Shown here: piece by piece, positions 6,910 to 14,316 of the stretch
Position numbering within the stretch: the stretch's first letter is position 1
How the letters are laid out: each line of letters opens with the position of its first letter
Source of the DNA: an uncultured Oscillospiraceae bacterium
Lineage (GTDB): Bacteria; Bacillota_A; Clostridia; Oscillospirales; Oscillospiraceae
Assembly: GCA_900754605.1 (NCBI GenBank)
Contig: CAAEDK010000019.1
Span: 1-19,749 of the forward strand
Length of the DNA stretch: 19,749 nucleotides
Reading direction: 5' to 3'
Notes under the pieces: generated by a model
What the model saw: only the letters and a program-made list of their open reading frames with translations
What the model was told of the DNA's origin: nothing
Databases searched by the model: none
Program-made: the position numbers and the translations under genes

Positions 6910-6938
6910 ATTGTAACATATTCGTAACCAATTGTCAA
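6910..6938 (-). promoter_or_regulatory. Promoter of the 96-residue gene and possibly nlpC/P60
   Basis: Minus strand: TTGACA (6933-6938), 17 bases, TACAAT (6910-6915). The region contains three copies of GTTAC (in GGTTACGAATATG, GTTACAATTC and GGTTACAACATG), spanning spacer, -10 and start point, which could be half-sites for a regulator. The leader is about 40 bases. Confidence 0.85.
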
Positions 6939-7345
6939 ACCATTCCCGGCTCTTTTTTTTGTAAAAATTTACCCAGTTTTTTGGTTATTGTGCCCTATAT
7001 TCCCTCCAATTCCCCCATTCTTTATCACAGATCTGTCGTTTTTAGTTGAAAGGAATCGTTTTTCTGTCAACCAAAGTCCCAATTCTCCAAATCCAGGGCA
7101 ACCTGACTACCACTTGGATACGGACCAATCGCATCTGCTTTTTACAGTTTCTATTTCCCCGCTGTTATTTATGAGAGAGAGTACAATTCCCTCTGTGCGC
7201 GAAGTTATTATCTCTACATGATATAAGAAATCCACATTTCATCTTCAAATGGTGATCTCGTTTTCTGCTTGATCCAATGTTCTGAGATCTTCTATGCGCG
7301 ATGTTTTATCTTTCCAAACAGAAATAAGGACCACCTGCTCACCCC
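6939..7345. other. Gene-poor AT-richer region upstream of gltX
   Basis: About 400 bases lie between two outward-facing promoters with no convincing gene. Base composition is clearly more AT-rich than the flanking genes, with several T-runs (for example 6953-6960). One open frame (6988-7221) lacks a ribosome site and reads as Pro/Ser-rich low-quality protein. I see no tRNA-like cloverleaf, T-box or known riboswitch pattern. A small RNA or a decayed gene is possible. Confidence 0.5.
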
Positions 7346-7374
7346 TTGTCAAACCGGAGGAAATCCACTATAAT
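7346..7374 (+). promoter_or_regulatory. gltX promoter
   Basis: TTGTCA (7346-7351), 17 bases, TATAAT (7369-7374), a near-perfect sigma-A site. The predicted start near 7381 gives a leader of about 48 bases containing the hairpin at 7396-7412. Confidence 0.88.
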
Positions 7375-7395
7375 AGTGCATCATACCAAGAGAAA

Positions 7396-7412
7396 CCGGC
7401 GCGCTGCGCCGG
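7396..7412 (+). promoter_or_regulatory. GC-rich leader hairpin just upstream of the gltX ribosome site
   Basis: CCGGCGC (7396-7402), loop GCT, GCGCCGG (7406-7412). The stem ends 3 bases before the GGAGG ribosome site (7416-7420). No U-tract follows, so it is not a terminator; it may stabilise the 5' end or hold the ribosome site open. Confidence 0.6.
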
Positions 7413-7428
7413 GATGGAGGGAAACAGT

Positions 7429-8925
7429 ATGGCACTGGACATGACATATTTTGAGGAGATGGAGGCCAAGATCCCAAAGGGGAAGGTCCGCACCCGCTTC
7501 GCCCCCTCTCCCACCGGCTATATGCACGTTGGCAACCTGCGCACCGCTCTGTACACTTGGCTCATCGCCCGGCACAACCAGGGCACATTCATTCTTCGCA
7601 TTGAGGACACTGACCAGACCCGACAGGTGGAGGGCGCCACAGAGGTGATTTACCGCACTCTGGCCGAGTGCCATCTGAACCACGACGAGGGGCCCGACGT
7701 GGGCGGCCCGGTCGCTCCCTACATCCAGACGGAGCGGCGGGACACCTATGGAAAGTACGCCCGGCTCCTGGTGGAGAAGGGCCACGCCTACTACTGCTTC
7801 TGTGAAAAGACTGAGTCCGAGGAGGACGCTGGAGAATTCGCCCGGGCGGAGGATCCCTGCCGCACTTTGAGTCCTGCTGAGGCCCAAGCTCGAGTGGACG
7901 CCGGTGAGCCCTATGTCATCCGTCAAAAAATCCCTGCTGAGGGCTCCACCACCTTCCACGATGCCATCTTCGGCGACATCACCGTAGAGAACAAGACTCT
8001 GGACGACCAGGTCCTCATCAAGCGGGACGGTTTGCCCACCTATAATTTTGCTAACGTAATCGACGATCACCTCATGGGCATCACTCATGTGGTCCGGGGC
8101 AGTGAGTACCTGTCCTCCGCCCCCAAGTACGATCTGCTGTACCAGGCCTTCGGCTGGGAGGTGCCCACCTACGTCCACTGCTCCCCCGTCATGCGGGACG
8201 CCCAGCATAAGATGTCCAAGCGCCACGGTGACCCCTCCTATGAGGATCTGAAGGCCCAGGGCTTCCTCACCGATGCCATCCTGAACTATGTTGCCCTTCT
8301 GGGCTGGTCCCCCAAGGGCGACCTGGCAGAGCAGGAGATCTTTACCCTGGATCAGCTGGTGGACGCCTTTGAGCTCACCGGTGTGTCCAAGTCCCCCGCC
8401 ATCTTTGACATTGAGAAACTCACCCACTTCAACGCTCTGTATCTGCGTGCTATGGCTCCAGAGGAGTTTGCAAAGGTGGCCGAGCCCTATATCCGCCAGG
8501 CGGTGAAGGATCCCAAGCTGGACGCAGCTAAGATTGCCGGCCTGCTCCAGGCCCGGTGCGAGAAGCTCACTGACATCCCCGAGAAGGTGGACTTCTTTGA
8601 CACCCTGCCCGACTATGACGTGAACCTGTTCGCCAACAAGAAGTCCAAGTCCACCTTGGACTCCTCCCGTGAAATGCTCTCCGCCGCCATCGGGATGCTG
8701 GCCAACCTGCCCAGCTGGAGCGAGGCCATGATCCACGACAGCCTGGTTGGTCTGGCTGAGGGCCTGGGAGTCAAAAATGCCCTGCTCATGTGGCCGGTAC
8801 GCATCGCCGCTGCCGGCAAGTCGGTCACCCCCGGCGGTGCCGTAGAGATCTGCCACATCCTGGGCCGTGAGGAGACCGTCCGCCGCCTGAAGCTGGGCCT
8901 GGACAAGCTTTCTTCCTTTTCTTGA
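7429..8925 (+). CDS. gltX: Glutamyl-tRNA synthetase
   Basis: It charges tRNA-Glu (and possibly tRNA-Gln in organisms using the amidotransferase route) in the cytosol. The 498-residue class I synthetase begins at ATG 7429 with GGAGG 8 bases upstream; the longer frame from 7294 crosses the promoter and is rejected. Motifs: FAPSPTG then HVGN (the HIGH motif, 33-36) in the Rossmann fold, and KMSKR (261-265), followed by the helical anticodon-binding half. A short linker, EKTESEEDAGEFARAEDPCR, lies where the usual zinc-binding region would be and has only scattered cysteines (CFCEK, DPCR). The gene is alone between its own promoter and terminator. Length is usual for bacterial GluRS. Confidence 0.96.
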   Translation: MALDMTYFEEMEAKIPKGKVRTRFAPSPTGYMHVGNLRTALYTWLIARHNQGTFILRIEDTDQTRQVEGATEVIYRTLAECHLNHDEGPDVGGPVAPYIQTERRDTYGKYARLLVEKGHAYYCFCEKTESEEDAGEFARAEDPCRTLSPAEAQARVDAGEPYVIRQKIPAEGSTTFHDAIFGDITVENKTLDDQVLIKRDGLPTYNFANVIDDHLMGITHVVRGSEYLSSAPKYDLLYQAFGWEVPTYVHCSPVMRDAQHKMSKRHGDPSYEDLKAQGFLTDAILNYVALLGWSPKGDLAEQEIFTLDQLVDAFELTGVSKSPAIFDIEKLTHFNALYLRAMAPEEFAKVAEPYIRQAVKDPKLDAAKIAGLLQARCEKLTDIPEKVDFFDTLPDYDVNLFANKKSKSTLDSSREMLSAAIGMLANLPSWSEAMIHDSLVGLAEGLGVKNALLMWPVRIAAAGKSVTPGGAVEICHILGREETVRRLKLGLDKLSSFS

Positions 8926-8990
8926 GTGAACAGGAAGAGAAAGAACATTGTGTGAAACTTTGTTTCGACTCTAACGTCCAAGTAAGGCAC

Positions 8991-9035
8991 ATCCGAATCG
9001 AAAGTCGATGCGGCTTCGGGATGCTCCGTTTTTTC
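8991..9035 (+). terminator. Possible first terminator after gltX
   Basis: CATCC-GAA (8991-8998) can pair with TTCGGGATG (9016-9024) around an inner ATCGA/TCGAT hairpin, and six Ts follow at 9030-9035. The stem has a bulge and the T-run begins 5 bases after it, so this is weak. Confidence 0.35.
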
Positions 9036-9086
9036 TCTGCCGCCGCCCCGGATGTGGAAACATTCACCCTCTAAAAGATAAAAGTG

Positions 9087-9124
9087 AACCGCGTCGGCAG
9101 TTGCCAACGCGGTTTCTTTCTTTT
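9087..9124. terminator. Bidirectional terminator between gltX and the ACT gene
   Basis: AACCGCGT (9087-9094) pairs with ACGCGGTT (9107-9114), with an inner GGCA/TGCC stem after one mismatch. It is followed by a T-rich tail (TCTTTCTTTT) on the plus strand and by CACTTTTA on the minus strand, suiting the convergent genes on both sides. Confidence 0.88.
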
Positions 9125-9159
9125 CTGGGAATTTTACAAAGATGCTCGTCAGGTCCTTC

Positions 9160-9594
9160 TCACAGGGCTTCGATTTCCTCCTGCTCCAGGGTCCGTATGC
9201 CCCGGGCAGCTAGGGCAGCCTCAGCTGCACCCTCATCTGCCACCCGGAAGATCATATAGGCCCGGGCCACATCGTGCCCGCCCAGGAAGGCATACATATA
9301 TTCTACATTTACCCGGGCATCAGTGAGGACCTGGAGGACCTTATTCAGCCCACCGGGCACATCAGGGATCGCCACCCCCACCACGGGGGTTAGACTGTGG
9401 ACATAGCCCGCATCCTTCAGCACCGTAGTAGCCTGGTACAGATTGTCTACAATGATCCGTACAATGCCAAACTCACTGGTCTCAGCCAGAGAAAGGGCTC
9501 GCAGGTCCACTTCGTTCTGCGCCAGCACCCCGGTCAGTCCGTACAGGGCCCCCGGCTTATTCTCCACAAAAACGGAGATCTGCTTGATGCTCAT
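9160..9594 (-). CDS. Tandem ACT-domain protein, probable amino-acid sensor
   Basis: 144 residues form two ACT domains: 1 to about 68 (MSIKQISVFVENKPGALYGL, with the GAL turn typical of ligand-binding ACTs) and about 70-144 (VVGVAIPDVPGGLNKVLQVL). There is no catalytic domain, so the protein probably binds an amino acid and acts by contact with a partner. Such stand-alone double-ACT proteins are commonly encoded next to paaK and iorAB in anaerobes, and here the gene starts 12 bases after the paaK stop with the ribosome site (AAGGAGGG) overlapping that stop. By context the ligand may be an aromatic amino acid, which is inference. It is the last gene of the operon. Confidence 0.88.
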   Translation of the reverse strand: MSIKQISVFVENKPGALYGLTGVLAQNEVDLRALSLAETSEFGIVRIIVDNLYQATTVLKDAGYVHSLTPVVGVAIPDVPGGLNKVLQVLTDARVNVEYMYAFLGGHDVARAYMIFRVADEGAAEAALAARGIRTLEQEEIEAL

Positions 9595-9606
9595 GGTTTT
9601 CCCTCC

Positions 9607-10908
9607 TTAAATCTTGCGCTTGTCAATGACGCGCACCGCCTTACCCTCGCTGCGGACAATGGACTTGGGCGCCACCAGGGTGACCTTTGCCGCTAGACCC
9701 AGCATAGAGCGCAGGCCGGCCACCAGTTCCTTCTGCCGGCGGTCGATCTCGCCCAGGTTGTCGGTGAACATCTCAGGGGTCATCTCCACCCGGATATCCA
9801 GGGTATCAGTGGACTTCACTCGATCCACAATAATCTGATAGTTGGCTGGATAGCCGTGGTTCAGCAGCACCGTCTCGATCTGAGAGGGGAACACATTCAC
9901 ACCGCGGATGATGAGCATATCGTCAGAGCGGCCCATGGGCTTGCACATCTTCACATGGGTGCGTCCGCAGGAACATTTCTCCCGGGTGAGCATACAGATG
10001 TCCCGGGTGCGGTAGCGCAGCAGGGGGAAGGCCTCCTTGGTGATGGAGGTGAATACCAGCTCGCCCTTGCTGCCCTCTGGCAGCACCTCGCCGGTATCCG
10101 GGTCGATGATCTCGGCGATAAAATGGTCCTCATTGATATGCATTCCGGACTGGGCAGAGCATTCAAAGGCCACGCCAGGACCGGACAATTCCGTCAAGCC
10201 GTATATATCGTAGGCTTTGATGCCCAGCGTATTCTGAATCTCCTGACGCATCTCCTCGCTCCAGGCCTCCGCCCCAAAAATGCCCGCCTTCAGGGGGATC
10301 TGATCCTGTGTCATCCCCAACTCCTTCATAGATTCACCCAGATAGGCGGCATAGGAGGGAGTGCAGCACAGAATGGTGGCATTCAGGTCCTTAATGAACA
10401 TGATCTGCCGCTCTGTATTGCCTGAGGAGGCCGGGATGGTCAGACACCCCACCTTATGGCTTCCGCCATGGAGGCCAGCACCACCTGTAAAGAGACCATA
10501 TCCATAGGACACCTGGCACACATCCTCATCGGTGGCGCCGGCCGCAACCAGGGCCCGAGCACAGCAGTCCTCCCACAGGTCAACGTCATGCTGGGTATAA
10601 AAGGCCACCACCCGCTTGCCTGTGGTACCTGAAGTCGAGTGGATACGCACACAGTCCTTCATCGGCCGCGCCAACAGTCCACAAGGATAGGCCTCCCGCA
10701 GGTCAGCCTTGGTGACAAACGGCAGCTTGTGCAGGTCGGCCACACCCTGGATGTCATCGGGGGTCAACCCCTTCTCCGCCATCTTTTTGCGGTAGTAGGG
10801 TACGTTGTCCCACACATTGCGCACCTGCTTCACCAGGCGCTCGTCCTGCCAAGCGCGGATCTGCTCCTGGCTGGCACACTCGATCTCAGGCTGATAATAT
10901 CGTTCCAT
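9607..10908 (-). CDS. paaK: Phenylacetate-CoA ligase (AMP-forming)
   Basis: It joins an aryl-acetate to CoA with ATP hydrolysed to AMP and pyrophosphate, and is reversible in principle. From ATG 10908 it has 433 residues; a second ATG 9 bases upstream (10917) has an ill-placed ribosome site, while MERYYQPEIE is a typical PaaK start. It shows the ATP-binding loop STSGTTGK (91-98), SYGYGLFTGG, the YDIYGLTELSGPG adenylate motif, the hinge region MGRSDDMLIIRGVNVFPSQIE and C-terminal EGKAVRV with the likely catalytic lysine. IorAB upstream makes or uses the same aryl-acetyl-CoA. The exact substrate (phenyl-, hydroxyphenyl- or indole-acetate) cannot be read from sequence. Confidence 0.93.
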   Translation of the reverse strand: MERYYQPEIECASQEQIRAWQDERLVKQVRNVWDNVPYYRKKMAEKGLTPDDIQGVADLHKLPFVTKADLREAYPCGLLARPMKDCVRIHSTSGTTGKRVVAFYTQHDVDLWEDCCARALVAAGATDEDVCQVSYGYGLFTGGAGLHGGSHKVGCLTIPASSGNTERQIMFIKDLNATILCCTPSYAAYLGESMKELGMTQDQIPLKAGIFGAEAWSEEMRQEIQNTLGIKAYDIYGLTELSGPGVAFECSAQSGMHINEDHFIAEIIDPDTGEVLPEGSKGELVFTSITKEAFPLLRYRTRDICMLTREKCSCGRTHVKMCKPMGRSDDMLIIRGVNVFPSQIETVLLNHGYPANYQIIVDRVKSTDTLDIRVEMTPEMFTDNLGEIDRRQKELVAGLRSMLGLAAKVTLVAPKSIVRSEGKAVRVIDKRKI

Positions 10909-11042
10909 GGGGATCATCTCTCTTCGCTTTCAGAATCCATCCGTTTTCTTTCAAGAAAAAGGATCAAAAAGAATTCATAGATCTATCTGCGGAGTTTTCC
11001 GCCTGGACCAGGAACATACAGCAGTCCAGACGAATCATGATG

Positions 11043-11402
11043 TTAAAGCCGGCTCAGCCTCTGCCCCAGGGCCGCCCCCAGCAGGCACAGCGCCATACTC
11101 AGGAGCATATAACTCCCGCCCAGCAGCCACCGTCCCCGCTCCAGCAGGGTCAGGCTCTCCAGGGAGAAGGTGGAAAAGGTGGTGAAACCGCCGCACACGC
11201 CGGTTTTCCAAAAGAGGGCTCCAGACGTATTCAGCCGCCCGCGGCCTGCCAGTCCGGCGATGAAGCCGATGAGGACGGCCCCCAGCAGATTGGTCAGCAG
11301 GGTCAGCAGGGGAAAGTCTCCCCGCCAGGGCAGCAGGCTCAGCCCATAGCGGCCCACAGCCCCCAGAGCGCCGCCCATACCCACCAGCAGAACGCTTCCC
11401 AT
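11043..11402 (-). CDS. crcB: Fluoride ion channel CrcB/FluC
   Basis: Fluc channels are small dual-topology dimers that let toxic fluoride out of the cell. The 119 residues carry GGALGAVGRYGLS at the N-terminus, TLLTNLLGA in helix 2 with the family asparagine, and CGGFTTFSTFS, which holds the phenylalanine box and the central sodium site. Four membrane helices are expected and seen. The ATG at 11402 follows a GGAGGGCGG ribosome site. It is a single copy, unlike the tandem pairs in some Firmicutes. It sits between iorB and paaK on their strand, 39 bases after iorB, an odd place for fluoride resistance; no fluoride riboswitch is visible upstream. Confidence 0.93.
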   Translation of the reverse strand: MGSVLLVGMGGALGAVGRYGLSLLPWRGDFPLLTLLTNLLGAVLIGFIAGLAGRGRLNTSGALFWKTGVCGGFTTFSTFSLESLTLLERGRWLLGGSYMLLSMALCLLGAALGQRLSRL

Positions 11403-11413
11403 CTCCGCCCTCC

Positions 11414-11434
11414 AATTCCTAATTCCTAACTCCG
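11414..11434. repeat. 7-bp tandem microrepeat between iorB and crcB
   Basis: AATTCCT AATTCCT AACTCCG: two perfect 7-bp units and a degenerate third, occupying half of the 39-base gap. A second 7-bp tandem repeat of different sequence lies in the gap between iorA and the TrpR-like gene. Confidence 0.6.
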
Positions 11435-11441
11435 AATCGAA

Positions 11442-12014
11442 TTAAGCGTTTTTTCCCAGCTGGAAGGCCTGCTTGTTCAGCTCCAGGAATTTTGCAGGGA
11501 CACAGGCCTCCAAGGACTTCATCCACGCCTCCTCCGGCAGGTCGAAGTAGTGGGACAGCCGCCCCATGAGCACCAGGTTCACCGCCTTGGAGGAGCCCGC
11601 CTCCTCGGCCAGCTTCAGGCAGTCCAGGGCGTCCACCTTAGCTCCGGCAGCCTTCATCTTCTCCACCAGATTTTCCGGGTATTGAGCCGCCCCGATGATG
11701 ACTGGCATGGGGTCGATCTGCTGTGTGTTGGTGACGATCTGCCCGTCAGGTTTTAAGTAGCTCAGCCAGCGGGCAGCCTCCAGCACTTCGAAGGAGACAA
11801 TGAAGTCTGCCTCCCCCTGGTCGATGACCGGGGAACACACCTTGTCCCCGTAGCGGACATAGGTGACCACGCTGCCTCCCCGCTGGGACATCCCGTGGAC
11901 CTCGGACACCTTTACGTCATAGCCCTGCTCCATCAGCAGATGGCCCAGCAGCTTACTGGCCAGCAGGGAACCCTGTCCGCCCACGCCCACGATCATAATA
12001 TTTTTGGTTTCCAT
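11442..12014 (-). CDS. iorB: Indolepyruvate:ferredoxin oxidoreductase, beta subunit
   Basis: The small subunit of IOR, in the pyruvate/ketoisovalerate ferredoxin oxidoreductase gamma-domain family. 190 residues begin METKNIMIVGVGGQGSLLASKLLG, the family's glycine-rich CoA/subunit-interface motif, followed by the conserved SEVHGMSQRGGSVVTYVRYG. Length matches known IorB. It starts 3 bases after the iorA stop; its AAGGAGGG ribosome site lies inside the last iorA codons, forcing coupled synthesis of the two subunits. With IorA it converts aryl-pyruvates to aryl-acetyl-CoA, CO2 and reduced ferredoxin. Confidence 0.95.
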   Translation of the reverse strand: METKNIMIVGVGGQGSLLASKLLGHLLMEQGYDVKVSEVHGMSQRGGSVVTYVRYGDKVCSPVIDQGEADFIVSFEVLEAARWLSYLKPDGQIVTNTQQIDPMPVIIGAAQYPENLVEKMKAAGAKVDALDCLKLAEEAGSSKAVNLVLMGRLSHYFDLPEEAWMKSLEACVPAKFLELNKQAFQLGKNA

Positions 12015-12017
12015 CTC

Positions 12018-13763
12018 TCAGCCCTCCTTACCAGTGCTTTCAAAGGCGCCCACCGGACACAGCTGCTGGCACACGCCGCAGCCCACACACTGGGTAAAGT
12101 CTACATGGGCCTTTCCCTCCTTCATGGAGATGGCGGGACAGCCGATCTTCATACAGCTCTTGCAGCCAATGCACTTGTCTGTATTTACCTTCAGCGATGC
12201 CTTGTGCTTCACATACTTCAGCAGGGCGCAGGGCCGTCGGCTGATGATGACAGAGGGTTCGTCGGCAGCCAGTTCCTCCTTTACCGCCTGATCGGTCTCC
12301 TTCAGGTCATAGGGATCCACCACCCGGACACGGCGGAAGCCCATCGCCCGGCACAGGGCTTCCAGATCGATTTTCCCGGCGGGATCGCCCTTGATATTGT
12401 AGCCGGTGGTAGGGTTCTGCTGATGCCCGGTCATGCCGGTAATCGAGTTGTCCAGAATAATGACAGTGGAGTTAGACTGGTTATAGGCGATATTGGCCAG
12501 GCCAGTCATGCCGGAGTGCATAAAGGTCGAGTCGCCGATGACGGCCACCGTCTTGTGCTCGCTCTCCACGCCCCGAGCCTTGTTGAAGCCGTGGATGGCC
12601 GAAATGGAGCCACCCATACACAGCGTCATATCCATGGCGGACAGAGGGGCCACCGCACCCAGAGTGTAGCAGCCGATGTCGCCCAGCACCGTACATTTAT
12701 TTTTATTCAGGGTGTAGAACAGTCCCCGGTGGGGGCAGCCGGCGCACATGACTGGGGGCCGGGACGGGATCTGGTCGTCCAGCTTTCTCCCCGCATGGAC
12801 CGGCAGGCCCAGCTTTTCCGCCACCAGATTCTGGGAGAACTCATCGATGCAGGGGAACACATCCTTGCCCGTCAAGGCCAGCCCCATCGCCCGGCAGTGG
12901 GCCTCGATAAAGCCGTCCAGTTCCTCCACCACAGTAAGCAGATCGACCGTGGCAGCAAAATCCCGGATCAGACGCTCCGGAAGAGGCCAGGCCATGCCCA
13001 GCTTCAACACAGGGAACCGATCGCCGCAGACCTCCTTCACATACTGATAGCTGGTGGAGGACGTGATGATGCCGATCCTGTGATCAGTGCCCTCCTCTAC
13101 CCGGTTCACCGGGGCGGTCTCCGCCCACTGGGCCAGCTTCTGGGTGCGCTCTTCCACCACTGGGTGGCGGCGCTTGGCATTGCCAGGCATCATCACATAC
13201 TTGGCGATATTCTTCTCATAGGGGATCGTCTCCCGCTCCGCCCGCTCCGCCGTGTCCACGATGGACTGGGAGTGGGCCACCCGGGTGCACATCTTCAGCA
13301 GCACCGGGGTATCGAATTGCTCAGACAGCTCATAGGCCAGCTTGGCAAAGGCCAGGGCCTCACCGGAGTCGGATGGCTCCAGCATAGGAACCTTGGCCGC
13401 CCGGGCATAGTGGCGGGAATCCTGTTCATTTTGAGAGGAGTGCATCCCTGCGTCATCTGCCACGCCGATGACCATACCGCCATTTACTCCGGTATAGCTC
13501 ATGGTGAACAGTGGGTCGGCAGCCACATTCAGCCCCACGTGCTTCATCCCACAGAAGGACCGCTTCCCCGCCAAACTGGCCCCGAAAGCCACCTCCATGG
13601 CCACCTTCTCATTTGGGGCCCATTCACAGTAGATCTCGTCGTACTTGGCACACTCCTCGGTAATCTCAGTACTGGGAGTTCCGGGGTAGCTGGAAACCAC
13701 ACCACACCCTGCCTCATAAAGTCCACGGGCAACAGCCGCGTTGCCCAGCATCAGCTGTTTCAT
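12018..13763 (-). CDS. iorA: Indolepyruvate:ferredoxin oxidoreductase, alpha subunit
   Basis: The catalytic, oxygen-sensitive subunit that decarboxylates indolepyruvate and other aryl-pyruvates using thiamine diphosphate and iron-sulfur clusters. From ATG 13763 (AGGGG ribosome site 6 bases upstream; the TTG at 13787 is rejected) it has 581 residues: an N-terminal pyrimidine-binding domain (LMLGNAAVARGLYEAG, SSYPGTPSTE), a central TPP-binding half (GDIGCYTLG, then GDSTFMHSGMTGL and the metal-ligand region ILDNSITGMTG) and two C-terminal [4Fe-4S] motifs. The first has cysteines 531, 534, 537 and 542 with the unusual 4-residue last gap; the second has 559, 562, 565 and 569. It follows the TrpR-like gene by 65 bases. 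Confidence 0.96.
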   Translation of the reverse strand: MKQLMLGNAAVARGLYEAGCGVVSSYPGTPSTEITEECAKYDEIYCEWAPNEKVAMEVAFGASLAGKRSFCGMKHVGLNVAADPLFTMSYTGVNGGMVIGVADDAGMHSSQNEQDSRHYARAAKVPMLEPSDSGEALAFAKLAYELSEQFDTPVLLKMCTRVAHSQSIVDTAERAERETIPYEKNIAKYVMMPGNAKRRHPVVEERTQKLAQWAETAPVNRVEEGTDHRIGIITSSTSYQYVKEVCGDRFPVLKLGMAWPLPERLIRDFAATVDLLTVVEELDGFIEAHCRAMGLALTGKDVFPCIDEFSQNLVAEKLGLPVHAGRKLDDQIPSRPPVMCAGCPHRGLFYTLNKNKCTVLGDIGCYTLGAVAPLSAMDMTLCMGGSISAIHGFNKARGVESEHKTVAVIGDSTFMHSGMTGLANIAYNQSNSTVIILDNSITGMTGHQQNPTTGYNIKGDPAGKIDLEALCRAMGFRRVRVVDPYDLKETDQAVKEELAADEPSVIISRRPCALLKYVKHKASLKVNTDKCIGCKSCMKIGCPAISMKEGKAHVDFTQCVGCGVCQQLCPVGAFESTGKEG

Positions 13764-13803
13764 TCTTTTCCCCTGCTTTCCTAACAAAATACAAAACTAG
13801 GTC

Positions 13804-13817
13804 CTATATTCTATATT
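13804..13817. repeat. 7-bp tandem microrepeat between the TrpR-like gene and iorA
   Basis: CTATATT repeated twice without error, flanked by CC and CTGG, in the 65-base gap. The same unit length as the repeat at 11414-11434 suggests a common kind of intergenic element in this genome. Confidence 0.55.
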
Positions 13818-13828
13818 CTGGAGCTGGA

Positions 13829-14146
13829 TCACATCTCCGACGGCTCCGTTTTGTCCAGTCCCTCCCGGACGATGATGCTTTGCACTACACCGCCGGCACC
13901 ATTTTCCAACATAGCCCGGCGCACACGGCTGATCGTGGCGCTGCTCGCTCCTGTCTTTTCCAGAATATCCAGATAGACCAACCCCTGCTGCAAGTAGACA
14001 GCCACATCGAAGCGCTGCTCCATAGCCTGCAGTTCCGTAGGCGTACACAGATCCTCAAAGAACCGGCGGCACTCCTCCAGATCCCTCAGCTTCAGGATCG
14101 TCTCATACAAAGCGGTATTCCGCTCCCGGCGCTCTGCCTTTGCCAT
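13829..14146 (-). CDS. TrpR/YerC/YecD-family DNA-binding regulator
   Basis: 105 residues matching the length and layout of the YerC/TrpR-like family: an N-terminal helical dimerisation region (YETILKLRDLEECRRFFEDL), the family's CTPTELQAMEQRFDVA segment, and a helix-turn-helix LEKTGASSATISRVRRAM (about 62-80). The ATG has a GGGAGGAG ribosome site. In TrpR the helix-turn-helix binds operators when tryptophan is bound; for YerC-like proteins the effector is mostly unknown. It is the first gene upstream of iorAB and its own promoter carries a palindrome, so autoregulation and control of the aromatic genes are likely. The remaining 25 C-terminal residues are variable. Confidence 0.9.
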   Translation of the reverse strand: MAKAERRERNTALYETILKLRDLEECRRFFEDLCTPTELQAMEQRFDVAVYLQQGLVYLDILEKTGASSATISRVRRAMLENGAGGVVQSIIVREGLDKTEPSEM

Positions 14147-14201
14147 GACATCTCCTCCCTTCCGGCCCGCAGATAGATCGGGCCGATCCGTATTGCTATA
14201 T

Positions 14202-14230
14202 ACTATAACACATTAAAGTGTTAAGGTCAA
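14202..14230 (-). promoter_or_regulatory. Promoter of the TrpR-like / iorAB operon
   Basis: Minus strand: TTGACC (14225-14230), 17 bases, TATAGT (14202-14207). The predicted start is near 14195, with a leader of about 50 bases. The only clear promoter for the genes down to 9160, so they may form one long transcript. Confidence 0.82.
14206..14223. promoter_or_regulatory. Palindrome in the promoter spacer, candidate TrpR-like operator
   Basis: TAACAC-ATTAAA-GTGTTA on the plus strand: 6-bp perfect arms and a TTAA core, with only one mismatched pair in 18 bases. It fills the spacer and touches the -10 box, a classic repressor position. Read on the minus strand it contains ACTTTAATGTGT, which matches 10 of 12 bases of ACTTTAACGAGT at the divergent promoter. 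Confidence 0.65.
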
Positions 14231-14287
14231 ACGGGGAATTCTGAATTTTCCGTAAAATTTTTTCGCCGGCAAATCGGGAAAACAGCC

Positions 14288-14316
14288 TTGACATTCCTCC
14301 TGTTCTGGGTTATGAT
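14288..14316 (+). promoter_or_regulatory. Promoter of the acyl-CoA ligase gene
   Basis: TTGACA (14288-14293), 17 bases, TATGAT (14311-14316), a strong sigma-A match. It diverges from the TrpR-like promoter about 60 bases away. Confidence 0.85.

Noticed and set aside
6988..7221. 77-codon plus-strand frame in the AT-rich region
   Set aside because: It starts with GTG lacking a ribosome site, has Pro/Ser-rich sequence without structure, and its composition differs from real genes here.
6939..7428. T-box riboswitch upstream of gltX
   Set aside because: I looked for the conserved T-box bulge sequence and an antiterminator/terminator pair; neither is present and the leader after the predicted start is only about 48 bases.
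11403..11441. Fluoride riboswitch upstream of crcB
   Set aside because: The gap is too short and lacks the conserved GGNGATGG-type start and pseudoknot elements.
11895..13784. A 629-codon plus-strand open frame opposite iorA and iorB
   Set aside because: It is the antisense shadow of two strongly supported genes in GC-rich DNA, with His/Gly/Leu-rich low-quality protein and no ribosome site.
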